From NCBI GenBank assembly GCA_030148985.1, contig JASBSJ010000003.1, positions 1 through 64,000 on the forward strand: a stretch of DNA of 64,000 nt. Reading direction: 5' to 3'. The notes under the pieces are model-generated. The model searched no databases, was not told the origin of the DNA, and saw nothing but the letters and a program-made list of their open reading frames with translations. The translations under genes were made by a program, and so were the position numbers. The DNA comes from Sphingopyxis sp. (GTDB lineage: Bacteria > Pseudomonadota > Alphaproteobacteria > Sphingomonadales > Sphingomonadaceae). Every line of letters begins with the position of its first letter. Position 1 is the first letter of the stretch. Shown here piece after piece: positions 61,932 to 64,000 of this stretch.

Positions 61932-63998
61932 CTATTTCTTCAAATAGCTATCCAGCCAATTGAACACCGTCTGGTGCCACTGGACGCTGTTCGCGCCCTT
62001 CATCACCCAATGGTTCTCGTCGGGAAAGACGAGCAGTTGCGACGGGACGCCGCGGCGCTGGAGCGCGGTGAAGGCGGCGAGGCCCTGGCTGTAGGGGATG
62101 CGGAAATCCTTTTCGCCGGTGATGACCAGCATCGGCGTTTTCCACTTGGCGACATGATTGACCGGGTTCCACTTTTCGGGGTCGGTGCGTTCCCACCAGG
62201 GGCCGCCATGATCCCATTCGTCGAACCACAGCTCCTCGGTCTCGAACGCCATCGCGCGGAGATCAAATACGCCGTCGTGCTGGACGAGGCATTTGAAGCC
62301 GTCGGTCCACTGGCCGGCGATCCAGTTCATCATATAGCCGCCATAGGAGGCGCCGAGCGCGCAGGCATTGGTGACGTCGAGTTGCGCATCCTGCCGGCCC
62401 GCGGCGGCGAGGCCGAGCTTCAGATCTTCGAGCGGCTTGCCGCCCCAATCCTGGTTGATGCTGTCGGTGAAGGCCTGCCCGTAACCTGTCGAGCCGTGAA
62501 AATCGACGGTGACGACGCCATAACCCTGCTGCGCGAACAGGCGCGGGTTCCAGCGCGTCGACCAGCTGTTGCCAAAGCTGCCCTGCGGCCCGCCATGGAC
62601 GATGAAGGCGACCGGAAGCTTTTCCGTGCTGTTCGCGGGTTTGAGGATCATGCCCCACACCGGGTCGCCATTCGCGCCCGCAAAGCGGATTTTTTCAAGC
62701 TTCACCGGATCGAACTCGGCGAGGCGATCGGCGTTGACGTTGGTGAGCTGACGGACCTTGCCTCTGGCATCGCGCATGAACAGGTCGGTCGGCGCGAGCG
62801 CGCTGTTGCGCGAATAGAGCAATGCCCCACCGGGGAGTGGGGTGACGTCGCCGATATTGCCCTCCAGCGCTTCGGACGAGGCCTTCAGCCGCTCGACCTT
62901 GCCCGTCGCGACATCGACGCGGAACATGGGGTGTTCGAGCGTGTCCTGCGCGGTGACATAGAGCGATTTGCCGTCGGTCGCCCAGGCGATCGAGCCGACC
63001 GAGCGATCCCACGCATCGGTGAGTTTCCGCATCTCGCCGCTTTCGAGGTTGCGCAGCATCAGCACCAGCCGGTCGGATTCATAACCCGGCCGCGCCATCG
63101 CCGCGTAGGCAAGCCATTTGCCGTCGGGCGATGGCGTCGGCAGCGTGTCGGTCGCCTGATTGTCCGCGGTCAGGTTGACCGGCATCATCCGGCTGTCGAC
63201 GAGCCAGCGATAGATGTCGAGGTTGGTCGATGTCGGCTCGTGACGGTCGGCCTTGCGCAGCGTGAAAAAGACGGTGCGGCTGTCGGCGCCCCACGCGAGT
63301 TCCTCGCCGCCGCCAAAGGGCTTGGACGGCGTGTCGCCGATCAGCCCGGCGTCGGCGGGGCGCCCGGCGGTCGCCTTGCCGCCTTCGAGGTTGAAGACGA
63401 ACGGGCGGCTGTAGGTGCCCGGCGTTTCCCATTCGTCCCAGTGGCGAACGAAGCCGACGCCGTCCTTGTAAAGCCGCCCGCTGCCGGGGCCGACGAGCGC
63501 GCCCTTGTCCTTTGCCTCACAGCCGAAGTCGGTGCATTCCTTGGGGATGTCGCCCCAGGCGAGCAGCTTTGTGGCGTCGGGAGAGACTTTGAAGCCCGCA
63601 ACGTCGGCCTTTGTGTCGGTGACCTGCGTTCCGACGCCGCCGACCTTGGGGTCGATGCGCCACACCTCGCTTTTGCCCGAAGCGTTCGAAAGGAAATAGA
63701 GAATGCCGTCCTTGTCGAAAGCGGGAGAGGTTTCATTTTTTCCGGCGGTGTCGGCAATCGAGATCGGCAGCGCGTCTTTGGCATGGCGGTCGACGAGCCA
63801 GAGCCCGGTCGAGCGCTTGTAGGTCTCGGCTTCGGTCTCGGTCATCTGAAAGACGACCCAGCGCCCGTCGGGCGACGCCGCCGGCACGGCGACGCGCTTC
63901 AGCGTCGCCAGATCGACCTCGGTCATCGGGCGGGCAAGGGCGGGGGAGGACAGGGCGGCGGTGAGCGCAAGCGCGCTGGTGAGGAGAAGGTTTCGCAT
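61932..63998 (-). CDS. Exported S9-family serine peptidase (prolyl oligopeptidase type)
   Basis: A 688-residue two-domain peptidase. A signal peptide ([22 protein letters not shown]) is followed by a beta-propeller-like N-terminal part with WD/TolB-like repeats ([31 protein letters not shown]). The C-terminal alpha/beta-hydrolase domain has the nucleophile [11 protein letters not shown] near residue 555, the acid in [11 protein letters not shown] and the histidine in PDENHWVMK. Such enzymes release dipeptides or acylated N-terminal residues and may work in the periplasm or at the cell surface. The start codon at 63998 lies within the last bases of the window, so the gene is complete. Confidence 0.94.
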   Translation of the reverse strand: MRNLLLTSALALTAALSSPALARPMTEVDLATLKRVAVPAASPDGRWVVFQMTETEAETYKRSTGLWLVDRHAKDALPISIADTAGKNETSPAFDKDGILYFLSNASGKSEVWRIDPKVGGVGTQVTDTKADVAGFKVSPDATKLLAWGDIPKECTDFGCEAKDKGALVGPGSGRLYKDGVGFVRHWDEWETPGTYSRPFVFNLEGGKATAGRPADAGLIGDTPSKPFGGGEELAWGADSRTVFFTLRKADRHEPTSTNLDIYRWLVDSRMMPVNLTADNQATDTLPTPSPDGKWLAYAAMARPGYESDRLVLMLRNLESGEMRKLTDAWDRSVGSIAWATDGKSLYVTAQDTLEHPMFRVDVATGKVERLKASSEALEGNIGDVTPLPGGALLYSRNSALAPTDLFMRDARGKVRQLTNVNADRLAEFDPVKLEKIRFAGANGDPVWGMILKPANSTEKLPVAFIVHGGPQGSFGNSWSTRWNPRLFAQQGYGVVTVDFHGSTGYGQAFTDSINQDWGGKPLEDLKLGLAAAGRQDAQLDVTNACALGASYGGYMMNWIAGQWTDGFKCLVQHDGVFDLRAMAFETEELWFDEWDHGGPWWERTDPEKWNPVNHVAKWKTPMLVITGEKDFRIPYSQGLAAFTALQRRGVPSQLLVFPDENHWVMKGANSVQWHQTVFNWLDSYLKK

Positions 63999-64000
63999 GA

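Noticed and set aside
1-64000. tRNA, rRNA, CRISPR array, IS element, prophage or replication origin
   Set aside because: No tRNA cloverleaf, repeat-spacer array, transposase, integrase or phage structural gene was recognised in any intergenic gap.

Overview
The window is about 64 kb of dense, GC-rich chromosome from an alphaproteobacterium, most likely Sphingomonadaceae (Sphingopyxis-like). No rRNA is present, so the placement is inference. It rests on strong G/C bias at third codon positions, an UrcA-family protein, ALA synthase (C4 heme pathway), an alphaproteobacterial GTTC-N7-GTTC SOS box, a carboxynorspermidine-type polyamine route, and many dispersed extragenic palindromes. About 62 protein genes are supported. 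I found no rRNA, tRNA, CRISPR, IS element, prophage or replication origin.

Layout. 1-6 kb: tail of an N-formylglutamate amidohydrolase, ilvD, a small lipoprotein, bifunctional NAD(P)HX repair enzyme, an RlmD/RumA-like RNA methyltransferase and two tandem MAPEG proteins. 6-10 kb: a trehalose operon, otsB-GH15-otsA. 10-17 kb: polyamine genes (ornithine decarboxylase, carboxynorspermidine decarboxylase, carboxynorspermidine dehydrogenase) interleaved with a cNMP-domain thioredoxin-reductase-like flavoprotein, a DUF486 membrane protein and an alpha/beta hydrolase. 17-25 kb: a threonine dehydratase-like enzyme, a lipoprotein, the betaine-lipid genes btaA-btaB behind a Pho-box-like triple repeat, a cytochrome b561-YceI fusion, nitroreductase-hemA, and murI. 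25-33 kb: plsY-dprA, three poorly understood envelope genes (one a vWA protein), and topA. 33-35 kb: a less GC-rich TetR-cupin module with matching inverted repeats in front of both genes. 35-45 kb: nitronate monooxygenase, an MFS carrier, pgsA-moaD-moaE (moaD frameshifted), oxyR, an EF-hand protein, trmFO, a lysoplasmalogenase, a host-attachment-type protein, a TauD dioxygenase and an exported peroxiredoxin. 45-52 kb: uvrA (with SOS box), an NTF2-like protein, ruvX, a DUF1294 protein, pyrB and an apparently inactive dihydroorotase homologue. 52-64 kb: unknown small exported proteins, a BCCT transporter, an UrcA protein, a LytS/LytTR two-component pair, valS and an exported S9 peptidase.

How the genes fit together. 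Most are housekeeping genes in short operons with 1-16 bp overlaps. The points most worth a second look are: the Pho-box-like array before btaAB, predicting phosphate-controlled membrane lipid remodelling; a (GC)n-tract frameshift that removes the Gly-Gly tail of MoaD and fuses it in frame to MoaE; the TetR-cupin module with its own operators; a pyrB partner lacking the dihydroorotase metal ligands; and several families of palindromic repeats, mostly in gaps downstream of genes. All promoter, operator and operon statements come from reading the sequence and are untested.
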